Below, piece by piece: positions 31,066 through 41,008 of a stretch of DNA of 48,330 nucleotides; position 1 is the first letter of the stretch; each line of letters starts with the position of its first letter. The position numbers and the translations under genes are program-made. Source of the stretch: Asterionellopsis glacialis. Taxonomy: Eukaryota; Bacillariophyta; Plagiogrammaphyceae; Rhaphoneidales; Asterionellopsidaceae. The notes beneath the pieces are model-generated. The model was not told where the DNA came from, did not search any database, and saw nothing but the letters and a program-made list of their open reading frames with translations. The stretch covers positions 1-48,330 of the forward strand of contig WKLE02001478.1 in the NCBI GenBank assembly GCA_014885115.2. The letters run 5' to 3'.

Positions 31066-31107
31066 GAATAGAAAAGTCTTTTAAAAATTGTTTCGACAAC
31101 ACTTATA

Positions 31108-32382
31108 CTAGCTAATCCATTTGAAATCATTAAATCGATTTGGAAAGAATCTGGTTCCTTCGAGAGTTACATCTCGACAAATATATCCCATCCGTTCCGC
31201 GGATAATAGCTGCTCGTTTGCTAAAAGTGCAGATATATGTAGTGCTCGACTTGCATCCAATGCAGTTAAACATTCTTCTGGAGAATGCTCAGCTAATACC
31301 AATAGTTTCTTAGCCATCTTTTCGTCGTTGAAGGATTCATCCTGGACAACACGTAGCCCTGAAGGAAAGTCACGTAATGACATGCCCAAATTTAGTTCTT
31401 TCATGCAAGAAACAGCCTGCAATAGATCCTCGGGGGAAATTAGATTTGACCCTCTCGCTCGGTTAAAAAAACAGTATACGTCTGTAAGAGTTAAAAGCCC
31501 ACCTGCTTGCTTGAGCTTGGGCCGCAAAAAATCGGCAAGCTGGCGAGCCAGAGTAGTATAATAATCGCCACGGTGGTCGCTCTTGGTCAATGCTGATGTC
31601 ATACCCATATCCTGCAGCATGTCTGATAATTTAGCCTTGTCCTCTTTGTCACCAGCTTTTGATTGGTCCTTGGACTCAAGAGTTGCTCCGTACTTTTGAA
31701 TAATTCTAACTAGCTCAGAAGCTTCCTTCAGCAATGATTCAGCGTCTCCCTCAAATGCTTCATCAGTCAACTTAGCAGCTTCTTTGTGTCGCAGGGCATT
31801 TTTTGCAAGAATTGCATCCACCCCAACCTTTCGTTCTGCAATTTTGGTGGAAGCTTTCTGTTTGGCATCCAGACGACTGGCCTCTTCCCACGCCCTTCGA
31901 TCCAAAGCCTTCTGGAGGGCTTGCAACGTTTCGTCTCTATCTTTTGATGAAAATGATATCGATGACTGAAAAACAAGAAGCAAATCTCCCAAATTGTAAG
32001 TACTTAGCAAAATCTTGGGAGTCTTCGTGAGACTTTTAAATGTGCCAGTACCATAACCTGCGACATTGATAGCATGGACATTGCTCAAATGCAAAAAACG
32101 GGCGTGTTTAGGATCATTTTGCTCCACGAACACGATTCGATGCGTCGTCAAGGTAACCTTTAAATCAGAATTCCGATCTTTCCAAGCTGTTGCCGATCCA
32201 GAAGAAGAATTACTTTTCATCATCATTTGCATCGGTTCGCTAGAATCGGCACGCAACTCGATGCCGTCACGACGCATCAGTTCGACTTCTCCATCATTAG
32301 TATCCAACCTCAGCAAGCTAGATGGAGTCAGGGCTGCCCTCGGAAGGCACTGCATCGGAGACCAACTTGTGGAACCGGACAT
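31108..32382 (-). CDS. VPS36: Vacuolar protein sorting protein 36 (ESCRT-II subunit), 424 aa
   Basis: VPS36 with VPS22 and VPS25 forms ESCRT-II, which sorts ubiquitinated cargo into multivesicular endosomes. Residues 15-165 are a GLUE/PH-like domain that binds phosphoinositide and ubiquitin (LTTHRIVFVEQ, then FLHLSNVHAINV). The EAP30 winged-helix region spans about 235-424: LTDVYCFFNRARGSNLISPEDLLQ is nearly invariant in VPS36, with SGLRVVQDESF after it. There is no NZF zinc finger insertion like that of yeast, and the length matches the animal and plant type. The ATG at 32382 gives a complete protein. The 3' end nearly abuts the BIN4-like gene. Confidence 0.93.
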   Translation of the reverse strand: MSGSTSWSPMQCLPRAALTPSSLLRLDTNDGEVELMRRDGIELRADSSEPMQMMMKSNSSSGSATAWKDRNSDLKVTLTTHRIVFVEQNDPKHARFLHLSNVHAINVAGYGTGTFKSLTKTPKILLSTYNLGDLLLVFQSSISFSSKDRDETLQALQKALDRRAWEEASRLDAKQKASTKIAERKVGVDAILAKNALRHKEAAKLTDEAFEGDAESLLKEASELVRIIQKYGATLESKDQSKAGDKEDKAKLSDMLQDMGMTSALTKSDHRGDYYTTLARQLADFLRPKLKQAGGLLTLTDVYCFFNRARGSNLISPEDLLQAVSCMKELNLGMSLRDFPSGLRVVQDESFNDEKMAKKLLVLAEHSPEECLTALDASRALHISALLANEQLLSAERMGYICRDVTLEGTRFFPNRFNDFKWIS

Positions 32383-32720
32383 TGTTGTAATTACAATATT
32401 TGCTTTGGGTATTGGTTTTGAGGGAGAGAATATGGCGATAGCACCTCTGCCTCTGTATTTACATTCCTAGGACCTAGAGCAGTCAGTATCGTGTAGTCCT
32501 CCTTTAGACTAGGACTGAATCTACTTTCTCCCTCGAGAGAGATAGACAATCCTTGGTGCTGGAGAGAGATGAAAGAGGGAGTTCCAAGAAAGAGGGAGTT
32601 CCAAACTGTTCTGTGTTGTTTGTTTTTTCGTCGAACGATAGTCTTTGCTGTGTAAGAGGGAGTCTTCTCTAGAGAGAGACTAGAGAGGTCCTAGTCTAGT
32701 CTGGTGCGAATAAAAATTTC
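32383..32720. promoter_or_regulatory. VPS36 upstream region with GAGA-rich repeats
   Basis: The region holds many GAGAGA and CTCTAGAGAGAG words, an exact 17-bp tandem duplication (GAAAGAGGGAGTTCCAA at 32571-32587 and 32588-32604) and a CTAGTCTAGTCTGG end. GA/CT-rich tracts are common near promoters, but no factor can be named here. Confidence 0.45.
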
Positions 32721-34028
32721 GAGCTGTAGACAACGAATATCCCTTCGCGTAATTTTCTCGCGCAAAGAATTCCCAACCAAAACGCACGATGACAGAAATG
32801 CGGTCCAAGGGGCAATGGTTACTTTAGTTAGGAAGACGAAATACTGTATACGACCTTTTAGACATGCCACTAAAATTACTTTTCAAAGAATTCTCAAGAA
32901 CCTTTAGAGACAGGGCACACTTTTTCTAGTTAGTAGTGTGATGTAATTTTATCAAAAATTGATTTTGTTTTTTTCAAGTGGTACGTGTATGACATTTGTA
33001 ATGATAGCAGGTCAGGGTTGCTAATTTGCTGATGATATTGGAAGTTTTGCAAGTACATTTTTAGTAGTGGCGCACACAAGGAAATAATCAAGTTGAAGAC
33101 ACCTCAAAGACGTGAATAAGAGGAGTCTCAAAGTCAGAATCCCAACTGGTCCACAACCTTGTTATTTTAAAATACAACCATGATACACCTATTCTGTATT
33201 TTGTATGTAGCATTTGCAAATGTATTTAGAAGTGTTGTACAGTACTGCACTACTATTGAGTATGTGCAGTGAAGAAAGAATTGCCCAATTCCATTGAAAC
33301 ACAGCAGTCCTCTTGCCCTATTGTACCAATTTTCATAGCACTTTCACTTAACTGATTTATGAGACTAGTAAGTTCAGAATTCATATCAATAGCCATGGGA
33401 TTTTTATTCGTATTAATTCTTTTATCTTTGCAAATAAAGAAACTACTGTAGTTAAATTATACATCCATCTATTCATCTTCCAAGAATGACAAAAAAAGAC
33501 CCCCCTTTGCCAGAACCTATCCATCAGGCCATGGACAGAGTTAAGAAGAATTGTAACTAATATTGTCACCAATACTATCCTTCTTATCACTAGTACTACC
33601 ACTTAAACCATTACTATCCTCCCTATGTTCACCCTGCATGCTTTCTTTGTTCTCTTCTTCAGTACTAGATTTTCTACTCTGTAAATTCAAGAAACTGTTT
33701 TTGGCAGCATTGTTTGCTGTTGCATCTCTATTGACAGGTATTCTGGCCATTTGTTCACATTTCTCCTCATCAGTCAATGTTCCATGAATCCATGATGTGA
33801 GTGCTTCTTCTTTTGATAATTCAACTATTACTGCTTTATTATGATGTGTCAGTAACAACAATAGTTTAGATACATTTTGTTCTTTGCTGTTCTCATTTTT
33901 GTGTTTGTGTCCTTTGCATAGGCATCATTAAAAAATAATTTTATCTAAAAATAGTACGTAAACCTTGAAATTATTTAAACAATACAATCTTTTTTCTTAA
34001 TTTCTTTTTTAAGTCTCATGTGAACAAG
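32721..34028. other. AT-rich island, no supported gene
   Basis: Minus-strand open frames at 33381-33602 and 33541-33861 overlap. The second encodes a charged Ser/Asn/Glu-rich piece that starts at TTG and resembles nothing I know. They may be old transposon-coding remains. Confidence 0.3.
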
Positions 34029-34203
34029 TCTTTTTTAAGACCTATTTCATGGTACCATCTCATTTCCTGTTAATTCTTTCAAAGCGCCTTATTAAATCTT
34101 TTAAAGCCCTTATTAATAAAACTATCTTACTTTTTAAGTCCTATTTATTAGAACCATCTCAATTGTACTCATACATCAAAGAAACCATCTAAAAAGGACT
34201 TAA
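34029..34203. repeat. Degenerate tandem and inverted copies of a TTTTTAAG(A/T)CCTATTT unit
   Basis: Unit A (34029-34065) and unit B (34129-34164) share TTTTTAAG(A/T)CCTATTT and ACCATCTCA. A shorter inverted copy (ACCATCTAAAAAGGACTTAA) lies at about 34184-34203. Between A and B are two copies of an AAAGC(G)CCTTATTAA word. The arrangement suggests an old repeat array. Confidence 0.45.
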
Positions 34204-34491
34204 TGTAGTGGTACAATGCAACTCAAAATCTTGGTCCTCTTCTATGTGTTATATATCAAATAATAAGTCCTCACCAATAGGATATTTTGTTGAAGTTAAG
34301 CTTTTCCATTATTTTGTGCTTTTGCTAGTCAATTGTTATAATCTACCACCAAAAGAATTGACAATTCCAAGGATAAGTTTGGTGATTAATGAAGGTTATG
34401 GGACCTTCACATACATGCTATATAGAATTATAATTTTGGCCAAAATACATGCCAAAGTGATTAGTGATTATATTTCATAAAAGTTAGAAGA

Positions 34492-35112
34492 GAGTTGTTC
34501 CAGGATTAGGTGGACCAACTTGTGACATTTGGTTCGTAGACTCCACGTAGACCCAAAATTCATATTTTTGAATTATAAACATATTCATGAATGTATAATT
34601 TTATATACTTTGAAAAAAATTTATATATGTATTCATATTTATATATACGTTTATACTACTAGAATATTTAACCTGTATATATTAATACATGTATACATTA
34701 TATTATGGCATGGCAGACTTGTGTACAATGATGACCTGGCCGGTGCACTTTTGGGCATTGCAGGCTCCCTCAACTGACAAAAATTGGCTGTTGCACCCAG
34801 ATCTCTTCCGATCAATCTTGCAAAATGGTGCTGTTTGCGGTACCGATTTCTGGACAACCAGCCATTTTTACCTAACAACCACTAGTGCAGTTCCATAACA
34901 ACCACCAGTGTGGTTCCATGCAGAAGCTCCTTGTGCATGGAACCGCACTAGTGGTTGTTAGGTAAAAATGGCTGGTTGTCCAGAAATCGGTACGGAAAAA
35001 TGGTACGTCCATCCATCCTCACAAAAAAATAACACGTAAAATTACTAGCTTTGATTAATTTGATTAAAAAAAATTTTATGTCACAGTCCAGTACCTAATC
35101 CTGGAACAACTC
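34492..35112. mobile_element. Non-autonomous element with about 35-bp terminal inverted repeats
   Basis: The left end GAGTTGTTCCAGGATTAGGT (34492) is matched by its reverse complement at the right end (35093-35112). The match continues more weakly to GTGACAT on both sides. The same four bases, AAGA, flank both ends (34488-34491 and 35113-35116) and may be a target-site duplication. The inside is AT-rich with a central 154-bp hairpin (separate entry) and no coding capacity. A third, single-ended relative of the terminal sequence starts near 36113, so this is a repeat family. Confidence 0.6.
34840..34993. repeat. Near-perfect 55-bp inverted repeat (long hairpin)
   Basis: Arms 34840-34894 and 34939-34993 are reverse complements over 55 bases with one mismatch, separated by 44 bases. 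The inner part contains a second, diverged copy of the arm end (34901-34922) that can pair with 34934-34955 across an 11-base loop (GAAGCTCCTTG). The right arm therefore has two alternative partners. Such near-identity implies recent origin or ongoing arm-to-arm correction. Confidence 0.85.
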
Positions 35113-35385
35113 AAGAAATATTTGAAATTTACATTTTTTTGGGGTAATTTTGACTAATTTTTGAAATTATCAACCATGTTGTGCATTTCAAATTGTAGCC
35201 AAACTATATTTTTTTAAACGCAGGACATTCACTTCAAAAATATGTGGTTTAAATGTTTGATAATGCATTTCTCACCAAAATAGATGAAAATATACACAAA
35301 AAATGCCATTTTTGTGATTAGATTGGTTTGGTCAATTTTTTGAATTTGCATTGGCTACCATACCTGTATTTCCAAGATCAATAGC
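35113..35385. other. AT-rich spacer, nothing recognised
   Basis: The sequence is poly-A/T-rich with no coding signal and lies between the inverted-repeat element and the retrotransposon remnant. Confidence 0.3.
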
Positions 35386-35897
35386 ATGCATCATCATTCC
35401 CATAATATTGATTACTTTACGCCTACTCCCTACACCAATTCCAACCTTTTCCCAAATGTAGAACAATTATATAATATGCTGCACAGCCAGCCCAAAGCAA
35501 AAAGACAAAAATCTACGCATCACACTACTGAAGTAGTGGGCAAGGAAATAAACCAGGATGGCGAGCTCATTCCCATGGGGTTCCTACTCAACACTGGTAC
35601 TACCGTGACAATCATTCTAAAGGATTTTGTCGAACGGGGGAGGCCAGTACTTACAAAAACCCTAAACCTACGCAGTGGAACACCATGGGTGGTAACTTTA
35701 TCACTAAGCAGAAAGTGCAAATAAAATTTACACTCCCGGAGTTCACTGACAAAAAGACAATAGTTTGGTCTTGTCACGTGGATGAACGCACAAACCCAGC
35801 GGATGCTCAGTATGACATGATCGTTGGAACCAATCTGATGCAGGCCATGGGCCTCAACATCCACTTTAGTATGCAAACTATCCACTGGGAAGGGTAA
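35386..35897 (+). pseudogene. Retrotransposon (Ty3/gypsy-like) aspartic-protease remnant, frameshifted
   Basis: The first frame (35386-35724) contains MGFLLNTGTTVTII, in which NTG at 35590-35598 replaces the catalytic DTG/DSG of retropepsins. A frame change near 35690 leads to a second frame (35685-35897) with FTLPEF, a HVDER-like segment and YDMIVGTNLMQAMGLNI, then FSMQTIHWEG. That ending is the usual close of the protease fold in gypsy-type pol. No reverse transcriptase follows. The Asp to Asn change and the frameshift mean it is dead. Confidence 0.7.
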
Positions 35898-37304
35898 TTA
35901 TGTCATTCTGCGCTACTTAGATATCTGTGGAGTTGAACATAAAATTTTATGTACCTCTTTGCAACAATCAACAACAACAAAGTAACATGCAGAAGGCTAC
36001 ACAACTCAGTGCCTTGATGCTCATATTATCTAGATAAGTGAATGATATATGATTTAAAGGGATACATGCTTGTTGCATGATAAAAAATATTTACTAAAGG
36101 TGGCAGATGGCATGTTCAAGAATTAGGTGAGCCACTTTGTGACATTTTGCCTGTAGAAGCCCTGTAGAGAGGGTTTAAAAAATAATAATATTTGACAATT
36201 AACATACACTAATAAATTTAAATACAGGGTATGTGTAAGCCATTTTTAATCAGAAATTAATGATGTTATATTGAAAAAAAATCATCCAGCATGCTCAAAA
36301 ATTGGTCTGGCTGGCTTGAAAGTTAGGACAAAAACTCATTTTTTGTCTGAAGTACATTTTTAGTATTTGGCAAATATTTGTCAGGTACTGCAGTAGGTGA
36401 GTCATGCGATAGGTACCACTCCCACACAATGATGTCAATCAAACATAGTATAGACGTATTGTGATGCGATGACATGATGGACAAGACATGTGCAGTGAGA
36501 CACCATGTCCAAAGATTCACTGATGTCACCGATGCAGCACGACTCAGGGCGTGATGCATCACATCAGAACGCAATGATGCACAGTCACTCCATAGCAGTA
36601 CAACTCCAGTAATGACACCAAACAGGTGATCTGGTGGGCGTTCATTGGCTGCCTTGGGGAGTTTGGTTCACATGGTAAAAACAAACTCCGCCAAAACTGA
36701 ACTCTAAGTAGCTTGGCTGTAGGAACCCATACTCAAAATAGGTGTCAAAGACAAAACAGTGAATTGGTGAGTGTTTTTTAGAACTAGATAAAATAGGTCG
36801 TAATTTATTCACTCCAGCAAAATCTACTCCCTTTTTGTAGTGTACTCATGGTGAATGTTCATCCTGCAGTTTCCTAGTCCTAAATAACCAGGGATTACGT
36901 AGCTTTTTGGTGTAGCTTTTGTGTACTAGTAATGACCAATTGAAACTCTTCACAGGGTTTTCAAGGACAAACTGATATTAGTCTGTCAATAGTTAGTACC
37001 AACCAAGAGGACCCAAAGGAGAGACACAGAATAAAAATATGTAACAGAACAGCCACAAACACAAAAGCACAGTTTGTAGGTGCTTGTCAAAAGTTAGTAT
37101 TTCATGATTTTGACTGTCATGTTACGTTTGGTGCCCTTGTTTGAATACAATTATTCATTTTTTTAAATATACCAACAATCAAAATTTTCAAGTTTTTATT
37201 GAAATGATTGACAGGTGGTATGATTAGATTAACCTTGTAAATTCAAAGTGGATTTTTTTATGCAGAAAAATCTTAAAAATATACTCCACAAGATGAAATA
37301 TATG
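35898..37304. other. AT-rich repeat-bearing spacer
   Basis: A diverged copy of the 34492 terminal sequence lies at about 36113-36150 (AGAATTAGGTGAGCC...TTGTGACATTTT). GTGATGCATCAC-type palindromic words occur near 36550. No gene is supported. Confidence 0.35.
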
Positions 37305-37337
37305 ACAACAATCAACAATCAACAATCAACAATCAAC
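37305..37337. repeat. 7-bp ACAATCA tandem repeat
   Basis: About four and a half units of ACAATCA in direct tandem. Confidence 0.8.
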
Positions 37338-37451
37338 CCCACCTCACATGCACTTCAGGGAACAAAATTCAGTGATAATTTTCAATTCTACTACTCTTGT
37401 TGATTATAGCATATAATGGATTGAATCATAGAAGAAAAAAAGATATGGGTG

Positions 37452-37511
37452 TCAATGGGACCAGTAAAAACAATATTTTCCTCAATGGGACCAGTAAAAA
37501 CAATATTTTCC
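37452..37511. repeat. Exact 30-bp tandem duplication
   Basis: Two identical 30-base units (37452-37481 and 37482-37511) start TCAATGGGACCAG and end ATATTTTCC. Perfect identity indicates a recent slippage or a strand-break duplication. Confidence 0.85.
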
Positions 37512-37629
37512 CCACAGTAGACAAAAATCAACCCCAATAGACATTCATTCAAAGAAACTATATTAAATATAATCCTTGTATTTATAACATTATGCTTAGT
37601 TTTTCAAGTTATGGTGATCTAAATCTTGA

Positions 37630-37990
37630 TTTAAAAAATGGTGTTGATGTGACCATTGTTCTTTGCCGTCGATTTCGTACCATCGTTTGTCCAAGAAAAT
37701 TTTTGAGTACCGCTCCTTGTCTTCAATTGTGAAATCCACCTCGACACTCCTGTCATTTTTGCAAAATCACCAAAGGTGACAACACTCCCAAAATGCTCAG
37801 TAAATAAATCATTTCTAAGAGAAGTGCCTTCAAATCTACGTCTTCAGTACCAAAATCCCCGGACAAAAATGACGGGGAAACCCATGTGAACAAGAACAAC
37901 CGTATTCTATTGTAGACCATACTCATGTATATCGTTTTTTGAAAACCGCTGGTTAGAGCCTTGTTCGCATGTTGTGTATCAATTCTCATG
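37630..37990 (-). pseudogene. Dispersed repeat copy A: decayed coding fragment
   Basis: On the minus strand the frame reading GFPVIFVRGFWY, then a TGA, then RRRFEGTSLRNDLFTEHFG and VVTFGDFAKMTGVSRW is shared with the copy at the right edge of the window, which has the same frame with a one-codon length difference. Another open frame (37989 to 37753) overlaps it. Downstream, in a further frame, VDFTIEDKERYSKIFLDKRW follows. It looks like a decayed piece of a multi-copy gene or transposon. Family unrecognised. Confidence 0.45.
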
Positions 37991-38269
37991 TTTTCCCTAT
38001 GAAAATTTAAGTTTTGGCCTTTGAAATCGTATCACATTGGACGGAATATTTAGAAGATGTACCGAAGATTTCTGCCATGTATCATTTCAATGACATAAAA
38101 ATGCATTCAAGTTTAGTCGGGACAGTTCGTTAAGTATACGTTTCGTGCTTCGGTATAGACAGATGTAATGTTCCCAGGATTTCTGACTTGTGTCATCAAC
38201 TATTCTTTCTCAAGGATGAAATACAATTGAGTCAAATTCTATTTTACAGCAAGATGATATTAAATAGTG

Positions 38270-38914
38270 TACGAGCTCCGACTAGCGCAGACTTTGACCC
38301 CCCCCCCTCTCAGCTCTTGAAGGATCTTGGCTGGATCACGCGCACATTTTCGCGGAAAGTTGCTGTCCTCTACTGTGGTAACAATGACGTTCACTTTACC
38401 GCTGGCCGCCGGCTCATTCTTTCCTAAGACAACAATTTTCTTTCCGTTCCTAAGATGACAATCTTCGTAAGACAATAAGCCACTAGTGGGATGTATTTAG
38501 TGTGACTTTTTATATATGTAATTGGTTGATTGTTGATTATCATTGATCTGGAACATTCCCCTAGTGTTGCTACGTGATGTGATGTTCTATCTCGCCCAAC
38601 ACTCTTGCAAAGGCTTAAATCTGCATTTCTGTTGATGTTTGGTAGTCTTGCGGACCATAATTGTATCCGTCCCTTCTAAGATGACAATAAGCGATCTATT
38701 CTAAGGCAGATTGTTAGGTTTTTGGCCATGGCGGCGGTGCCATTTGGTCGATCAGTTTGAATTTCCTGATTTTCCCGCCGTAGAATACTGTCACTTTGAC
38801 ATTTGAAAATAGGTCATGAGCTCACTTTTGTGTGGAGTTTCTCGCGTAAAATTTTTTTGTGTTGAAATGCACGAGAAGGGGGGGTGCAGAATCTGCGCAA
38901 GTCGGAGCTCGTAC
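38270..38914. mobile_element. Element bounded by about 45-bp inverted repeats
   Basis: The left end (38270-38312) begins GTACGAGCTCCGACT, continues GCGCAGA and has ten Cs. The right end (38872-38914) is its reverse complement with a few mismatches and a G run. The inside carries repeated words of the form CCTAAGA(T/C)(G/A)ACAA near 38425-38475 and again near 38677. Both ends translate outward to VRAPT(S/C)AD, so they may have come from one short coding piece. No transposase is present and no clean target duplication is visible. Confidence 0.5.
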
Positions 38915-40062
38915 ATTAAGTACTAAATTACAGGTTTGGTCGAAAAGAAACCTTGAAAACAGCAAAAACGAATTCGATTTTGAAAAATACAGATAAATAC
39001 AGTGTATTCGAAACCATCCGTACATTGTGCCTTTACCAATGGCCCAGGGACGATGAAGAATGCACGACTGCTTCCCGTACATTCACTTTAATACGAAAGT
39101 AATGTACTGACTGTACCTACACTGGTAGTCCTACCAGAAGTAGACCTTACCGTAACATTCCTGTAGGGTCCTAGTACCTTAAGAAGTCTAGAAACTCTTA
39201 CCTGGTAGTCCTACCAGAACTAGCCGTGCACATTCCTGTACCTGTACCTGTAAGGTAGGTTCCGACCGGTAATAATAGGTCGAGAGGAATTGTCGACGAC
39301 CAACAACACCATTTCTGTTTATGTAGAGGATATATTATTATATAGGACCTCTAGTAGTGGCGTTGCTTTACTCTGCATGACAGACGCATATAGAGAACAG
39401 ATCGATTTTTTTATGTCGTATAATCGTCGGAGGGCTATTAAATTAGCTTTCACCATTGCTATTATCAAAGACGGTACTGCAACTTGAAACAGCCCCCATC
39501 CACAATAGCTTTTTAGGGCCTTGCACCAAGACTGAAAATCGTATTATTTAAAAAGTACTACGGCAGAACTTTTTGGTCGGAGTAAATCTGCCCACTCACG
39601 CTTTGAAGCTGTTTTGAGGAACAAGCATAAAAAGTTAGCAAATCTGATATCGTATGTAGGTTCGACGTAACCTTTAGTACTGATAATGTATTCGTAGGTC
39701 TTCTTCAGGTTTTTTTTTCTATTTCGTACGAACTAGGACCTACAGTACATGCATAGGATTTAGAGGGCATAGAGATCCTACTCGTAAATAGTACTCCTAT
39801 GAACTTTCCTTTCTGTAGGACTACCTATTGCCTGTACCTGTACTTGCTGTGTCGTTCATAGTAACACTGTGGGACGACTTGTGGGTTGTTCGATTTTTTT
39901 CAGCTCCTCGTGGTTCCATTGTGAACACCGCATATTTTTTGTGCGAGGAAAAACTAAGCAAGTTTTATACACTAAAGTTTCATTTTTTTTTCTCATCGAC
40001 CAGAGATACACCAGATCAACACTATTCAACAAGACTTCAAAGAACTGAAAGCATTTCCATCA
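38915..40062. promoter_or_regulatory. HSF upstream region rich in GTAC/CTACC palindromic words
   Basis: This 1.1-kb region holds two copies of the 16-base palindromic unit CTGGTAGTCCTACCAG (39122-39137 and 39202-39217), each followed by AA(G/C)TAG. It also has CCTGTACCTGTACCTGTAAGG near 39234 and CCTGTACCTGTACTTGC near 39832. No gene is supported: the frame at 39828-40094 runs into the HSF start and has no motif. Confidence 0.5.
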
Positions 40063-40989
40063 ATGATGATTTCAAAAGCCCCCCCTTCATCTGATAACAG
40101 ATCCTCCAAGAAGCCCCACGTGCCTAGAATGCCCTTCCCTCATATGCTTTATGAGATGCTCAAGACCGTCGAAAAGAATGGTCAAACAGAAATCGTGTCA
40201 TGGCAACCTCATGGTCGATGCTTCCTTGTACACAAACCCGAGAAATTCATCAAGGACATCATGCCCAAGCTCTTCCGTCAGACCAAGTACTCATCCTTCC
40301 AACGTCAGCTGAATCTTTATGGATTCCAGAGACTTTCGACAGGCGCCGACAAAGGTGGATACTACCACGAATATTTTCTTCGAGGAAGTCCATTGTTGCT
40401 TGACAGTATCACAAGGACCCGCGTCAAAGGAACTGGAGTTCGCAAGCGCACAGATGTAAGACTCGAGCCCAACTTCTACTCCATGGTACCCTTGGACTCA
40501 ACTTTCCAGACTTTCGAGAATCAGTGGTACCTTCCTCCCAAATACATCGTGCGCGACACTCAGCAAGAAACGATGCAATTGAAGGCAAACAATAAAATGG
40601 AACAACCAAGTTTGACAAGCATCGTGTCGAGTGCTGGTTTTGAATTGATCAATGAAGCTAAGGATGAAGTAGACACACCGTCGCTTGATGTTTATGATGT
40701 TCCACAACAGGAAGAATCAAAAAATATATTCCAAGAAATACCATCATTTGATGTTTCATACCAGAAAGAATCGGAGAATGTATCACTCGATGTTTCATAC
40801 CAAAAGGAATTGGAGAATGTATCTCAAGATTCTCAACTTGTGTTGGACCTTGAATCATTAGATCCTATCTCTCTAGAAGAAGATTCCTGCAGTTTCAGCG
40901 ATGACGAGATTTTGTCAGAAGACTTTGCCGAGCTTTTTCAATTCTATTCTTTTCTGGAACCGAATACGAAGACCTCAGTCACAGCATAA
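40063..40989 (+). CDS. Heat-shock-factor-type transcription factor, 308 aa
   Basis: A nuclear DNA-binding regulator. The HSF domain spans about residues 20-115. It has VPRMPFPHMLYEML at the start, IVSWQPHGRCFLVHKPEKF, and the recognition helix KYSSFQRQLNLYGFQR (75-90), followed by GGYYHEYFLRG. There is no clear leucine-zipper trimerisation region after the domain, as in many diatom HSFs, which are a large expanded family. The C-terminal third is acidic and contains two near-identical 13-residue repeats (DVSYQKESENVSL and DVSYQKELENVSQ, 230-255), then an acidic and aromatic end suited to activation. ATG at 40063. Target genes are unknown. Confidence 0.93.
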   Translation: MMISKAPPSSDNRSSKKPHVPRMPFPHMLYEMLKTVEKNGQTEIVSWQPHGRCFLVHKPEKFIKDIMPKLFRQTKYSSFQRQLNLYGFQRLSTGADKGGYYHEYFLRGSPLLLDSITRTRVKGTGVRKRTDVRLEPNFYSMVPLDSTFQTFENQWYLPPKYIVRDTQQETMQLKANNKMEQPSLTSIVSSAGFELINEAKDEVDTPSLDVYDVPQQEESKNIFQEIPSFDVSYQKESENVSLDVSYQKELENVSQDSQLVLDLESLDPISLEEDSCSFSDDEILSEDFAELFQFYSFLEPNTKTSVTA

Positions 40990-41008
40990 TATGCTCATGG
41001 CGATCTAT

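Noticed and set aside
33381..33861. Two overlapping minus-strand open frames
   Set aside because: No ATG for the longer one, no motif, and strongly AT-biased composition; not enough to call a gene.
37305..37511. Short tandem repeats as a CRISPR array
   Set aside because: Units are contiguous without spacers and the genome is eukaryotic.
39828..40094. Open frame overlapping the HSF start
   Set aside because: It has no motif and lies in another frame than the clear HSF protein, in its 5' leader.
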